Shown: positions 24,587-33,412, numbered from the stretch's first letter. The stretch: DNA of 63,483 nucleotides from Niastella populi (GCF_002078015.1 NZ_LWBP01000213.1:1-63483), one strand, 5' to 3'. Made by a program: numbers and translations. Notes: generated by a model from the sequence alone, not told the origin.

Positions 24587-24925
24587 ATGCAGGAATTCAT
24601 GTTAATTTTCCGTCAGCCGAGTTATGATTACAGTAATGTATCGCCCAAAGAAATGCAGGCTATTGCGCAAAAATGGCAGGACTGGGTTGGCGGTTTAGTA
24701 GCCCAGGAAAAATTCGTTTCCAACGGCATTCGCCTCGCCAGCGAAGGAAAAGTATTGAGAAAAGGCGGTGTTGTTACCGACGGGCCCTTTGTTGAGATCA
24801 GGGAGCTTTTAGGCAGCTTCTGTATCATAAAAGCGGAAAATCTTGAAGAAGCTGTTACGCTTGCGCATGGTTGTCCGGCCCTCGATGCCGATGGCAGCGT
24901 GGAAGTAAGACCATTATATAAGTAA
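24587..24925 (+). CDS. YCII/DGPF-domain protein
   Basis: 112 residues of the YCII-related fold (ferredoxin-like, dimeric). It carries the signature V-T-D-G-P-F-V-E (DGPF at 65-68) and the family ending G-S-V-E-V-R-P-L. The enzymatic role of the family is unclear. DGPF proteins are the hallmark neighbours of ECF42-group sigma factors; here the sigma gene starts 53 bp downstream, beyond a strong hairpin. Confidence 0.92.
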   Translation: MQEFMLIFRQPSYDYSNVSPKEMQAIAQKWQDWVGGLVAQEKFVSNGIRLASEGKVLRKGGVVTDGPFVEIRELLGSFCIIKAENLEEAVTLAHGCPALDADGSVEVRPLYK

Positions 24926-24928
24926 AAA

Positions 24929-24965
24929 AAGGTGAGCCGTCTGCCAGCCGGGGGCGGCTCACCTT
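24929..24965. terminator. Strong hairpin between the YCII and sigma-factor genes
   Basis: AAGGTGAGCCG (24929-24939) pairs perfectly with CGGCTCACCTT (24955-24965). On the plus strand no T-run follows; on the minus strand it is followed by TTTTTTT. On the YCII-sigma transcript it may attenuate read-through or protect the 3' end of the YCII message. Confidence 0.6.
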
Positions 24966-24978
24966 ACTATTAAGCTCT

Positions 24979-26226
24979 ATGGAGAAAGCATTCGAATCGT
25001 TAAAACAATTGTTCCAGCAGGAATTCGCCAAAATGGTGGCGGTGATCAGTAAGCAATATGGCCTTGAACATATTGAAATAGCCGAGGACATTGTAAGCGA
25101 TACATTTCTTACCGCCTCCGAAACCTGGGGCATGAAAGGCATGCCGCCCAACCCTGCCGCCTGGTTGTACAGTGTTGCCAAACAAAAAACGCTGTACCAT
25201 TTCAGACGGCACAAGATCTACGAACAAAAAGTGATACCCGGTGTAAAAGCGCTGCAACCTGCCAACCAGGAACCCGATGCCATGAACTTCAGCCAGCAAA
25301 ATATCCGCGACAGCCAGTTGCAAATGCTGTTTGCCATTTGTAACCCGGCCATTGCCAGCGAAGCGCAGATCGGCCTGGCCCTGCGCATCCTGTGCGGTTT
25401 TGGCATCGATGAAATTGCCGAAGCCTTTCTCACCAATAAAGAAACGATCAACAAAAGACTTTTCCGCGCAAAGGAAAAACTCCGCAACGAGAACGTACAA
25501 CTGATGCCTATCGACAATACCCTGAGCGACCAGGCACTGGCCGAACGGCTCGATACCGTATTGCATATCATCTACCTGCTTTTCAGCGAAGGCTATTATT
25601 CACAAACGGAAAATACCATTCTGCGGAAAGACCTCTGTGCAGAGGCCATGCGGCTGGGTGTTCTGTTGATCGAATACGAGCGTACCAACCAACCGAAAAC
25701 AAACGCCCTGATGGCGCTGATGAGTTTTCATTCATCGCGGTTCAATGCCCGCGTAAGCAATAACGATACGCTGGTATTGTACGAGCAACAGGATACTTCC
25801 CTATGGGATGCCGCGCTGATCAACCAGGGTATTCACTTCCTGAACAACGCTGCCAGTGGCAATGAAATAAGTTCTTATCACCTTGAAGCAGGTATTGCCT
25901 ACTGGCATTGCATAAAAGAAGATTCGCCGGTTAAATGGGAAAGCATTTTACAGTTATACGACCGGTTGTTGCTGATCAACTATTCACCGGCTGTTGCGCT
26001 TAACCGCCTCTATGCCCTGTACAAAGTAAAGGGAAGCGCCACCGCCCTGCAGGAAGCAGCGCAACTGCAGGCCGTCGAAAACCATTTTTATCATTTACTG
26101 ATGGGCGAACTGTACACCGGTACCCATGCGGAAAAGGCATTGTCACATTATCAAAAAGCATATACCCTGGCAAAGACCCAAACCGAAAAGCAGGGCATTC
26201 AGGAAAAAATAGCCATGATGAAGTAG
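24979..26226 (+). CDS. ECF sigma factor with DUF6596/TPR-like C-terminus (ECF42-like)
   Basis: 415 residues. Sigma-2 (about 10-75: I-A-E-D-I-V-S-D-T-F-L-T-A, then P-A-A-W-L-Y-S-V-A-K-Q-K-T-L) and sigma-4 (about 110-170: A-L-R-I-L-C-G-F-G-I-D-E-I-A-E-A-F-L-T) are followed by a long helical extension (about 180-415: L-D-T-V-L-H-I-I-Y-L-L-F-S-E-G-Y, then A-L-N-R-L-Y-A-L). This matches the ECF42 group, which has no anti-sigma factor; its C-terminal extension is thought to control activity. Gene order DGPF-then-sigma is the group's usual context. Confidence 0.9.
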   Translation: MEKAFESLKQLFQQEFAKMVAVISKQYGLEHIEIAEDIVSDTFLTASETWGMKGMPPNPAAWLYSVAKQKTLYHFRRHKIYEQKVIPGVKALQPANQEPDAMNFSQQNIRDSQLQMLFAICNPAIASEAQIGLALRILCGFGIDEIAEAFLTNKETINKRLFRAKEKLRNENVQLMPIDNTLSDQALAERLDTVLHIIYLLFSEGYYSQTENTILRKDLCAEAMRLGVLLIEYERTNQPKTNALMALMSFHSSRFNARVSNNDTLVLYEQQDTSLWDAALINQGIHFLNNAASGNEISSYHLEAGIAYWHCIKEDSPVKWESILQLYDRLLLINYSPAVALNRLYALYKVKGSATALQEAAQLQAVENHFYHLLMGELYTGTHAEKALSHYQKAYTLAKTQTEKQGIQEKIAMMK

Positions 26227-26255
26227 GAAATTTCCATCTTAAATCCCTAAATCAT

Positions 26256-26350
26256 CAATAGTCTTTTTCTTAATTTTACGCCCGCATTACATGAGCCCAT
26301 AACCTGAACCGCATCATAAAGGCGCCTGTGCCGGCGTTTTAAGACTATTG
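26256..26350 (+). other. 95-nt non-coding block bounded by a 10-bp inverted repeat
   Basis: CAATAGTCTT (26256-26265) and AAGACTATTG (26341-26350) are perfect inverted repeats. Inside, AGCCCATAACC and GGCGCC-type segments can pair further. The block ends 51 bp before the start of the next gene, so it could be a 5' leader structure, a small RNA or a MITE-like insert. Confidence 0.35.
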
Positions 26351-26400
26351 ACGGGCTGGTTATGCGATCAAATAACCGTACCATTAAATTCAATCACCTT

Positions 26401-27306
26401 ATGAAATTCTCATTACTGATCGTTTACCCTATTGTAGTTGCCGTTTTTTCCGGCTCCCTGCACCTGGCGTTCAATACGCCGCCCAAACCGCCCGCCAACG
26501 ATCCAAAACCCAAAGACTCAATAAGACGCTCCTCCCTGTTCGATATAGAAGACGTTGAACGAATGAAACAATTCTTCATTGCCAATGCATCGCTGAAAGA
26601 ACAACCCAAAGATAGTAACTGGCGGCCGGGGTTCAGGCATAAATGCATCAATACGGTAAGGGCAGGGCTCGATCTGTTGCTCTTTGGCGAATCGTCTATC
26701 CCCGACAGCCTATACAGCCGCAAAGCAGTTTTCAATGGTTATTATTTCAACAACGACATCAATGCGCTGGCCAAACGCCTGCGCGATAGTCATTATATCC
26801 GCAGTTATGATACGGTGCGTTTTTTAGCAGTGCGCAAAGGGCAATGGGTGCCTATAACAAAGGCCGACCCGGTTTCGCGCGGGTTACCGCCGGAAGCAAT
26901 GGAAAGAAGTTTGTGGAATACCTTACTGGCGCGGGTAGGCAAGGAACGCGGCTTCAGCGTGTTCCTGGTTTCCGTGTGCGATGGCTATCATGCAGCGCTG
27001 TTAACGCTCGACCACCGCAATACAGCCGACCTGAAGGTGTATTGGGCCGATCAAACGCATAAACATCCCTGGCGCTTTTTTGCCAATAAAAAATTAGAAG
27101 AAGTGCCTGGTAAGTTCGGCTGGGAAGTAATGCATGCCAATGGCCCTGTTAATATTACCAAAGGCAGTGTGCGGGGGCTCGACAACTACATGCTGTACGC
27201 CAATAAAAAATTCTGGTGCGATTGCGGCCGCGCCGGTCAAAAATCCGGCGATTGCTGTGCAGGAAATTGTTTTCCGTATATAGAGATCTGGAGATTGCAG
27301 CGATGA
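26401..27306 (+). CDS. Secreted protein of unknown family, candidate cysteine hydrolase
   Basis: 301 residues from the ATG at 26401, chosen because a signal-like segment follows (F-S-L-L-I-V-Y-P-I-V-V-A-V-F-S-G-S); an earlier in-frame ATG is at 26362. No family recognised. Its order of conserved-looking residues recalls NlpC/P60 or papain-like enzymes: Cys82 at a helix start (R-H-K-C-I-N-T-V-R-A-G-L), His197 before a strand (C-D-G-Y-H-A-A-L-L-T-L), Asp217 on the next strand (V-Y-W-A-D-Q-T). A Cys-rich C-terminus (C-D-C-G-R-A-G-Q-K-S-G-D-C-C-A-G-N-C) suggests disulfides or metal binding. Function is inference only. Confidence 0.6.
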   Translation: MKFSLLIVYPIVVAVFSGSLHLAFNTPPKPPANDPKPKDSIRRSSLFDIEDVERMKQFFIANASLKEQPKDSNWRPGFRHKCINTVRAGLDLLLFGESSIPDSLYSRKAVFNGYYFNNDINALAKRLRDSHYIRSYDTVRFLAVRKGQWVPITKADPVSRGLPPEAMERSLWNTLLARVGKERGFSVFLVSVCDGYHAALLTLDHRNTADLKVYWADQTHKHPWRFFANKKLEEVPGKFGWEVMHANGPVNITKGSVRGLDNYMLYANKKFWCDCGRAGQKSGDCCAGNCFPYIEIWRLQR

Positions 27307-27319
27307 GTTGCCGGGTAGC

Positions 27320-27436
27320 AGATCCGGAGTGCCGGTTACCGGTTGCCGGTTCAGGTGATAATGTGATAATGAAATACAGCTTTTGCTGCAGATGTCTGAG
27401 AATTATCAGGCTCGCGGAAATGGCAGCATTATCAAA
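27320..27436. repeat. Intergenic block with 7-bp and 8-bp microrepeats
   Basis: GCCGGTT-ACCGGTT-GCCGGTT (7-bp period) is followed by GTGATAAT twice (8-bp period). TGATAATG is matched by CATTATCA near 27425-27435, so the ends can pair. The block sits between two convergent genes. Confidence 0.6.
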
Positions 27437-27449
27437 CTAGCTAATTGGT

Positions 27450-28454
27450 TTACCCTTTCTTCATCTTACCGGGGGGAATGCCGAATTTCTTTCTGAATGC
27501 GCTGTTGAAATGTTGTACGGAAGAATAACCCAACTGGTCGGCTATGTCTTTGATGGGGATATTGCTGACGATAAGATCGCGCGCCTGGTTCAATTTATAA
27601 TCGGTAAGGTAACCAAACACGGTATTGTTGAACAGCGATTTGAAACCCTGTTTCAACTTGAATTCATTGATGCCGGCAACCTTTGCCAATTCGGTCAGAG
27701 AAGGCGGTTGGGCGGCATGTTGCAACAGGTATTCTTTGGCAAAATAGATGCTATCGGTATCGTGCCCGGGCTTTACAATTAAGGATGGCGTATGATCAGT
27801 GGTATTGAGGGCGTCTTCATACATCTGCGCCTGCATGGCCAGCAATTCTATACATTTCGATTGCAGGTACAACATTTTCAGGCCACCGGTAAGTTTTACA
27901 TTCATGATATCATGAATACACTGATGCATGGCAAATGAAATAGGCATATTATCGCGGCTAAGGTCATTCTCATTGCCTTTGGCAATCAATTCGGCAAAGC
28001 GCATGAGGGAAGGACAACTATCCTTTGCCAGCTCGAGGAAGAAACGGGTAGTAAAATGCACCTCCATGAACTTATAGCGCATATCGCCACCATATTTGCC
28101 GGTACCGGCCAGCACCGGCGTATAGTGCATGTTATGTTCGTTCGACCTGAAGTAATATTCTTTGCCAGAGTGCAGGTTCTTCATTACGCCATCGCCCTGT
28201 AAGGTAAAATGCATTTCAACAAGGTCGATATTGCCGGTTATTTCATAATTCAAACGCAGGGTTTCATACAGCCGCATATCGCCATACACAATGTAAATAC
28301 CTGAAAAAGCCAGTTGTACCATTTCAGCATCACCGAATGGAAAGCTATATACGTCCCTGCGTTCAGTAACTATCGGCTGTTCAACTATAGCCTGGCTAAA
28401 CACATCCCCTACCTCGTACATCCTGCCCTTTTCATCGATAACATTAACACCCAT
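27450..28454 (-). CDS. AraC-family transcriptional regulator (PchR-like)
   Basis: 334 residues. A long N-terminal sensing region (about 1-220) has no clear cupin motif. The C-terminal AraC DNA-binding domain (about 235-334) has two helix-turn-helix units: S-L-T-E-L-A-K-V-A-G-I-N-E-F-K-L-K-Q-G-F, then I-K-D-I-A-D-Q-L-G-Y-S-S-V-Q-H-F. The wording of the first unit resembles PchR-type regulators. Its divergent neighbour is the 158-residue unknown gene, a possible target. Confidence 0.9.
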   Translation of the reverse strand: MGVNVIDEKGRMYEVGDVFSQAIVEQPIVTERRDVYSFPFGDAEMVQLAFSGIYIVYGDMRLYETLRLNYEITGNIDLVEMHFTLQGDGVMKNLHSGKEYYFRSNEHNMHYTPVLAGTGKYGGDMRYKFMEVHFTTRFFLELAKDSCPSLMRFAELIAKGNENDLSRDNMPISFAMHQCIHDIMNVKLTGGLKMLYLQSKCIELLAMQAQMYEDALNTTDHTPSLIVKPGHDTDSIYFAKEYLLQHAAQPPSLTELAKVAGINEFKLKQGFKSLFNNTVFGYLTDYKLNQARDLIVSNIPIKDIADQLGYSSVQHFNSAFRKKFGIPPGKMKKG

Positions 28455-28563
28455 ATAATCCGTTTAATGTAAATCTTTATCCGTATTATATAAAAATGCC
28501 CCGGAAGCCCCTTTCTATTTTTGTAAAGGTAAAATATCTGATCCGCAAATAAAACATATACCA

Positions 28564-29040
28564 ATGTTTAACATATCTAAACGTTCAGGCCAGTTGCAAG
28601 CGGAAGAGCCGGATAACTTCTATTTAATGCCTTTGACAGACAGCGACCCTGAAATAATGGTACAGGCAAAACAGTTGTACAACTATCAAACCACGCATCA
28701 CTTCTTTGCAGGCGATGAATCAACGGTAGAGATCTTCAATGCCTTAAAAGAGATCGCTTTGCACAATGGTCATGAATATTTCGGCGTACTTGAATTACAC
28801 CCCGACTATGAAGCCGTACTGGCTATGTTGAAACTGCTCGTTGACAGTGTACCTGAGCTTCCGCAAAAACCGGCATACAACGCCATTGAATGGATGGATG
28901 ATATGCATCCCAATTGCTGGATGGCCTGGAAGAATGCCACCTTCTATTTATCGGGCGGTGAAACATTGATCGATAACTTCCAGCAATACCTTTTGCAACG
29001 CAGGGTGCACAAACAACAGATACGCATAATAAAATTATAA
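28564..29040 (+). CDS. Conserved-looking protein of unknown function
   Basis: 158 residues, soluble, no signal peptide. It is acidic and helix-rich with several Trp/Met (E-W-M-D-D-M-H-P-N-C-W-M-A-W-K-N-A). I recognise no family. The intergenic region to the AraC gene contains TATTTTTG (28516-28523), a fit to the Bacteroidota -7 element, 41 bp before the ATG. Divergent placement suggests control by the AraC protein. Confidence 0.6.
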   Translation: MFNISKRSGQLQAEEPDNFYLMPLTDSDPEIMVQAKQLYNYQTTHHFFAGDESTVEIFNALKEIALHNGHEYFGVLELHPDYEAVLAMLKLLVDSVPELPQKPAYNAIEWMDDMHPNCWMAWKNATFYLSGGETLIDNFQQYLLQRRVHKQQIRIIKL

Positions 29041-29278
29041 ATAGAACGCAATTAACACAGGGCATTCAGCAACAGCGGTCAGTAATTGGTACATCCCGTT
29101 TGGTAAATACCATGACGGGCCCGGCCAACTTATTAATTTTATTCTAACAGTGTTCTAATACGGCAGGTAAAAAAAGGCGTTTGAGGTAAAACTCGTAGGA
29201 ATACTATTGTTATCCAGTTGGATAAGTGTTACTTTCATCCTGCTCAACAATATCATTATCCTTTTAGTCCCAAATCCT

Positions 29279-29575
29279 ATGAACACCTTGCCGTTAAGCG
29301 ATCAATCGAAAAAGCGCAGTCAGCGCATTACTGTATACCCTAACCTGGTATCCCAGGGAAAGTTCTGGTTGCAATTGTACAACATTGAAAAATGCGTTTT
29401 TACCGTACAATTATACTCACTGGCCGGACAACAGGTATTTAAACATTTCCTGTATCACGCCGAATTACACTCCAATCACACGGTACAACTTCCACGCCAC
29501 CTTGCCCGGGGCATTTATAAGGTAGCCATTCGTTATGGCGACAATCATTATGTGCAGCCGATCGTAATAGATTAG
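29279..29575 (+). CDS. Small protein consisting of a T9SS sorting-domain-like fold
   Basis: 98 residues, nearly all resembling a T9SS type A C-terminal sorting domain: I-T-V-Y-P-N-L-V near the start, V-Q-L-Y-S-L-A-G-Q-Q-V, then L-A-R-G-I-Y-K-V-A-I-R-Y and a short final strand. Normally this domain sits at the end of a large secreted cargo; here no cargo domain precedes it. The frame is open upstream to 29171 with a hydrophobic stretch (W-I-S-V-T-F-I-L-L-N-N-I-I-I-L-L) but only a TTG start at 29207, so a leader is possible. It could be an orphan remnant or a true mini-protein. Confidence 0.6.
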   Translation: MNTLPLSDQSKKRSQRITVYPNLVSQGKFWLQLYNIEKCVFTVQLYSLAGQQVFKHFLYHAELHSNHTVQLPRHLARGIYKVAIRYGDNHYVQPIVID

Positions 29576-29695
29576 GCAAAAGGCTGAAAGCGTAAGGCTG
29601 AAGGCCAGCCTCCGAAATAATTTCCACCCGGCTAATTGCAGACAGCTCGAAATTTTGGATCCAGCCTTTTGCCTTTAGCCTTAAGCCTTAAGCAA
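29574..29695. repeat. Imperfect hairpin of 7-bp-period microrepeats
   Basis: The left arm is AGGCAAA-AGGCTGA-AAGCGTA-AGGCTGA; the right arm, read in reverse complement, is GGCTTAA-GGCTAAA-GGCAAAA-GGCTGG. The repeat starts within the stop codon of the preceding gene. Confidence 0.7.
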
Positions 29696-29857
29696 TAACC
29701 CCTACCGGCGAACCAATACAAATATTAGTTTTGTATTTACCACTCAATAAGTTGCAATAGCAATTTGCCAATCCACGTTTTTGATAACACAGGTGCAACG
29801 CCATTGGGGCCGGCAACCTGTACAAAACCAATAATAATACCTATAAATACCATAATC

Positions 29858-30301
29858 ATGGCCTTGTATCCCGATATGAAGATCTTTATTGTAGACGATG
29901 ATATATTCTGCCTGTCACTGTACGAACAGTTTCTGCGGAATTTGGGCTATACCAATATAATATCTTTCAATGCTGCAGACGATTGCCTGTCAGAGATCAA
30001 AGAGCAACCCGCGCTTGTGTTTATGGATTATAACATGGAAGGCATGAACGGTATCGAAGCGTTGAGAAAGATAAAAGCCTTCGACCAGCGGATACTGGTT
30101 TATATCATTTCAGGACAGGAGAACAAACAGGTTGCCATGGAAGCCCGCCAGTACGGGGCCATGGATTATGTGATCAAATCTTCTTTAAGTCCCGATAAAA
30201 TGGCAGCTATTATGCAACGGGTTGAACAGTCGTATGTCCCTTTGCAAAAAGCCGGCAAGAGATCGTTTTTCGAAAAAGTAAAATCAGGGTTGGGAATATA
30301 A
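29858..30301 (+). CDS. Single-domain response regulator (receiver only)
   Basis: 147 residues from the ATG at 29858; earlier in-frame codons do not match the domain. The receiver is complete: acidic pocket D13-D14-D15, phospho-acceptor Asp57 (V-F-M-D-Y-N-M), Ser85 and Lys107 (D-Y-V-I-K-S). No output domain follows, only a short basic tail. It would act by protein contact, as CheY-like proteins do. No histidine kinase is nearby in the window. Confidence 0.88.
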   Translation: MALYPDMKIFIVDDDIFCLSLYEQFLRNLGYTNIISFNAADDCLSEIKEQPALVFMDYNMEGMNGIEALRKIKAFDQRILVYIISGQENKQVAMEARQYGAMDYVIKSSLSPDKMAAIMQRVEQSYVPLQKAGKRSFFEKVKSGLGI

Positions 30302-30359
30302 AAATTCCTGCCGCCTTATAAACTCGTTAACTGAGCCAATACTATATGCTGAACAGGGG

Positions 30360-30388
30360 CGTCCCGGGTAACCGGGACGTTTTTTTTG
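30360..30388 (+). terminator. Rho-independent terminator of the response regulator gene
   Basis: CGTCCCGG-GTAA-CCGGGACG followed by eight T, 58 bp past the stop. Confidence 0.92.
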
Positions 30389-30432
30389 TTGCAGTTTGAA
30401 ACCGCACCATCACCTGACTGCCGTTTGTACAT

Positions 30433-30461
30433 AAAAAAACCATCCGCCTGAAGACGGATGG
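30433..30461 (-). terminator. Rho-independent terminator of the beta-helix protein gene
   Basis: On the minus strand CCATCCG-loop-CGGATGG is followed by seven T (30433-30439 on the plus strand are A). It serves the convergent gene that ends at 30600. Confidence 0.8.
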
Positions 30462-30599
30462 CTGTACTTGTCCTTGATCCTATGTGATTGTCCTGTACCT
30501 GTTCTATTCCCTATTCACAATGCATTTTATAAAAATTTGACGCGCTTACTCAATCGTTACCCGGCGCGAAAATTATATGTAACAGACCCTGGTTAAAAA

Positions 30600-32378
30600 C
30601 TATTGCGTGCTTACCAGCCACTGAATATCGTTGATGGTTATAATATCTCCTGAAGTGGCAGATGAAGCATAGAGTTCGAAATAATCGTTGGGGCCTATAT
30701 CAGTTAATGAAACCACTGAAGAAAACTGGAAAGGCTGATTCTGAGTGGTGATCCTGAGGGCGGTTTCACCATACCGTACGCCCGATTCACCATTCTTCAC
30801 AATACCAATGGATATGGTTTTATTAGGATTGCTTACCGACATATTTCCTGAAATAATGATCGTGCCATCTCTCCTGTTTTTGGGCAGATAAGTGATCTTG
30901 TTGCCTGAAACACTCCATTTACAGGCGGTGGTACCAACGGTTCCCGTAAAATCGCTCACTTTATACCATGCATTACCGGCTGTTAAAGTGGTTGAGGCTG
31001 TGCTGTTAATCGAATTGATGGTACAGTTAGGCCTTTTATCGCCCATACCTGCATTGCTTTCTACAATGGCGTTGGCATCTCTGCCATCGGTACGTGAAAA
31101 ATCAAATCCTTCAATATACTTACCGGTATTGTTCCACGAATTTCCTGTTATGGAAACAGTTAAAAACGTAAATGCAGACGGATTATAAACAATAGCTGTA
31201 TCGGTTCCGGCGTCATTATAATACCCGCCGGAAGCCAGCTGAATGATGGCATCTGTTCCCTTATTTAAATTCACGCCACGTTTGCAGCCGATAAAATCGG
31301 TTTCAGCTACTTTTACGACTACACCTGATGCGCCATGAACCAGTATACCATTATTGTGTGCATGGGATATATCGGTTTCGAACACCCACAGTTCGGCATC
31401 TGTAGAATCCAGGATGGTGTTGTAAAACCGGTCGAAAGTGCAATCCTTTACTTCGTTGTAGGTACCCGTGCCCACCAACCTGATCGCATCTTCCCCTTCG
31501 GCTGAACCATAGCCCGACAGCAAAGTGGCATCAAACTGTAACATTTTAAAATTACAATCCGATAAGCACCTGAACATTGGTTTTCCGGCAAGCCCCCCTG
31601 CAGCAGCTATCGTTGAATTGCCATACGACAATCCCTGAAAAGTAAGCGTATATGGCAGATCAATAACAATCGTAGCGGATAATCCGTATATTTCTTCACT
31701 CAGCCTTACCACGGTGGGGCCGGTCATATGCGCATTTAAAAATTCTATCGCCTCCTGCAGGCTGGTCCAACTGCTGTTGGCATTTACTTCGAGCGTATGC
31801 GCCGGCTGATTCTCTTTATTTTTTATAACCCAGTTACCGCCGCTGGCAACAAAAGTTTGAGCAGCATAGCGCGTTAAGTTTGAAATGGTATCATTGTCGA
31901 TGGTAGCGCCGCTGTTGCCTTTGACTGTTACCAGGTGTACATGCGAGCCAACGTTCTTTATGGTAATGCTTAAGCCATTGTCTGAAGCGGTAATGGCAGG
32001 CAATGTGAGGGTAATATCGTTACTGGCGAGTACAAACGTTTCATTTTTCGTAAGCGTGGCGGAAGCTGATTTGGAAACGGTGTTCAGCTCGCTGGTTGCC
32101 ACCAGCCGCCAGGAAGTTCCGTTCCAGTAATAATACCCGTCGGCCAGCGAACCTCCGGTGCTGTACACCAGCATACCGGCCGTAACGGCGCCGGTCAATG
32201 GCGCAACAGAAACGGTGCTGTTCAATGCTACGCGCGGCGGTAAAAAACCTTTATTGGTGCTTTCGAGCTCGAGGAGCGAATTGGGATCGATCGTGTTGGG
32301 ATTATCGCCGATCTTTACCTGGGCATGGGTGCACACGGCAAGCAGCGAAGCAAATAGAAATGCGAAATGGTGTTTCAT
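30600..32378 (-). CDS. Secreted right-handed beta-helix surface protein
   Basis: 592 residues. Signal peptide (F-A-F-L-F-A-S-L-L-A-V-C-T-H-A), then the Bacteroidota surface-protein motif Q-V-K-I-G ... L-L-E-L-E-S-T-N-K-G-F-L-P-P-R-V. A Y-Y-Y-W-N-G-T-S-W-R motif ends the N-terminal domain. Residues about 205-430 read as parallel beta-helix (A-I-E-F-L-N-A-H, V-K-D-C-T-F-D-R-F, G-I-L-V-H-G-A-S-G-V). The last ~130 residues form a beta-sandwich. No T9SS sorting domain is visible. Function unknown; possibly adhesion or phage-tail-like surface structure. Confidence 0.75.
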   Translation of the reverse strand: MKHHFAFLFASLLAVCTHAQVKIGDNPNTIDPNSLLELESTNKGFLPPRVALNSTVSVAPLTGAVTAGMLVYSTGGSLADGYYYWNGTSWRLVATSELNTVSKSASATLTKNETFVLASNDITLTLPAITASDNGLSITIKNVGSHVHLVTVKGNSGATIDNDTISNLTRYAAQTFVASGGNWVIKNKENQPAHTLEVNANSSWTSLQEAIEFLNAHMTGPTVVRLSEEIYGLSATIVIDLPYTLTFQGLSYGNSTIAAAGGLAGKPMFRCLSDCNFKMLQFDATLLSGYGSAEGEDAIRLVGTGTYNEVKDCTFDRFYNTILDSTDAELWVFETDISHAHNNGILVHGASGVVVKVAETDFIGCKRGVNLNKGTDAIIQLASGGYYNDAGTDTAIVYNPSAFTFLTVSITGNSWNNTGKYIEGFDFSRTDGRDANAIVESNAGMGDKRPNCTINSINSTASTTLTAGNAWYKVSDFTGTVGTTACKWSVSGNKITYLPKNRRDGTIIISGNMSVSNPNKTISIGIVKNGESGVRYGETALRITTQNQPFQFSSVVSLTDIGPNDYFELYASSATSGDIITINDIQWLVSTQ

Positions 32379-32731
32379 AAACAGGATTTTAAGACATCCA
32401 AAATATTGGACACGCTAAATAACGCAACCTTGTATTCGTAACATGATATCCATGTTGGTTTCCAAAACAATTTAAAGGTTAACCGAAACAGGCATAGGTG
32501 GTATTGCTTATCCTGGTTGACGAGTTGACTTGTTGACTAGTTGACGAGTTAACGAGTTGACGTGTTAACGAGTTAACTGGTTAAAAGGTTGACAAAGGGT
32601 TGACCCGATGAAACCGGAGATGGTAAGGGTGATGTCGTTGTTAGTGGTGATGCTGCTGCAAAAAAACAGGTTGACGGGTTGCGAGCAGGTTGTATTGCCG
32701 ATTCACGTCTGCCGTTTCACGCTTATCGATC
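32379..32731. other. 353-bp intergenic region with 8-bp microrepeats
   Basis: No gene seen. At 32515-32605 the sequence runs through about eleven degenerate 8-bp units of the form GTTGACGA/GTTAACGA, the reverse complement of the CTCGTCAAC units found at 38080-38105 and 41480-41515. A(G/T)CAGGTTGACGGGTTGC near 32670 repeats the theme. The rest holds the promoter region of the beta-helix gene. Confidence 0.7.
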
Positions 32732-33412
32732 TTACTTCCCGAAAGGCGTAGTCCTTCCGGTTGTTTCGTCTTTAACCAAGGCCGGTTGTTTCCTCTTCTT
32801 ATGCGTCCACTCCATCGTAACGCCTATGATAAAGTTCCTGCCGCTATTAAAGGGCTCGAAGGTATATAAAGGAATGGTGAAGCGGTTGAATGTAAACCCA
32901 ACCATAAAACCCGGTTGCAGCTCACTGCCGGCAAACCGTTCGTGGGTATGCTGAAGGGATAAACCGGCATACAACCATTTCAGGCTTTGATAACCTACCT
33001 CAGACCAGTTATACACGAAATAATCGCCGTACAAACCGGTTGATCTTGAATATTGTGATTGCGAAGAAAAGAAGAAATCATTCAGGTCTACATCGATATT
33101 CAAACCCGTTGAAATGCCCTGCCATCGCCCCAGCGAACCGCCCAACATGGGCACAACAGAATAATTGAATGCGTTCTTTCCACCGTTGAAGGCCCGGCCG
33201 AGATACAGGGAGAAAGTTTCAACATCTTCGTAATTATACCGCGCTTCGGCATACCAGTTCTTTGAGTGCTGGTAATGCATCACAGGCATATATAAAGAAG
33301 GCTGGCCTGTATTTATGACATGGTATTGCTCAAACATTACCTCCGACTGGGCTAATGCCCGGTTACAGGTAAACACGAGGGCGATCATCAATATGGAAGC
33401 AAATGCTCTCAT
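32732..33412 (-). CDS. Outer-membrane beta-barrel protein of unknown function
   Basis: 226 residues. Signal peptide (I-L-M-I-A-L-V-F-T-C-N-R-A-L-A-Q) and alternating aromatic strands (Y-A-E-A-R-Y-N-Y-E-D-V-E-T-F-S-L-Y-L-G-R) as in small outer-membrane barrels. The start overlaps the stop of the upstream gene by 4 bp (ATGA), so the two are translationally coupled. Function unknown. Confidence 0.7.
   Translation of the reverse strand: MRAFASILMIALVFTCNRALAQSEVMFEQYHVINTGQPSLYMPVMHYQHSKNWYAEARYNYEDVETFSLYLGRAFNGGKNAFNYSVVPMLGGSLGRWQGISTGLNIDVDLNDFFFSSQSQYSRSTGLYGDYFVYNWSEVGYQSLKWLYAGLSLQHTHERFAGSELQPGFMVGFTFNRFTIPLYTFEPFNSGRNFIIGVTMEWTHKKRKQPALVKDETTGRTTPFGK

Noticed and set aside
28493-28523. 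Full promoter before the 158-residue unknown gene
   Set aside because: TATTTTTG fits the -7 element, but there is no TTTG at 19-20 nt upstream.
29207-29278. TTG-started hydrophobic leader for the sorting-domain protein
   Set aside because: There is no clear ribosome site and TTG starts are rare; kept only as a possibility, with 29279 used as the start.
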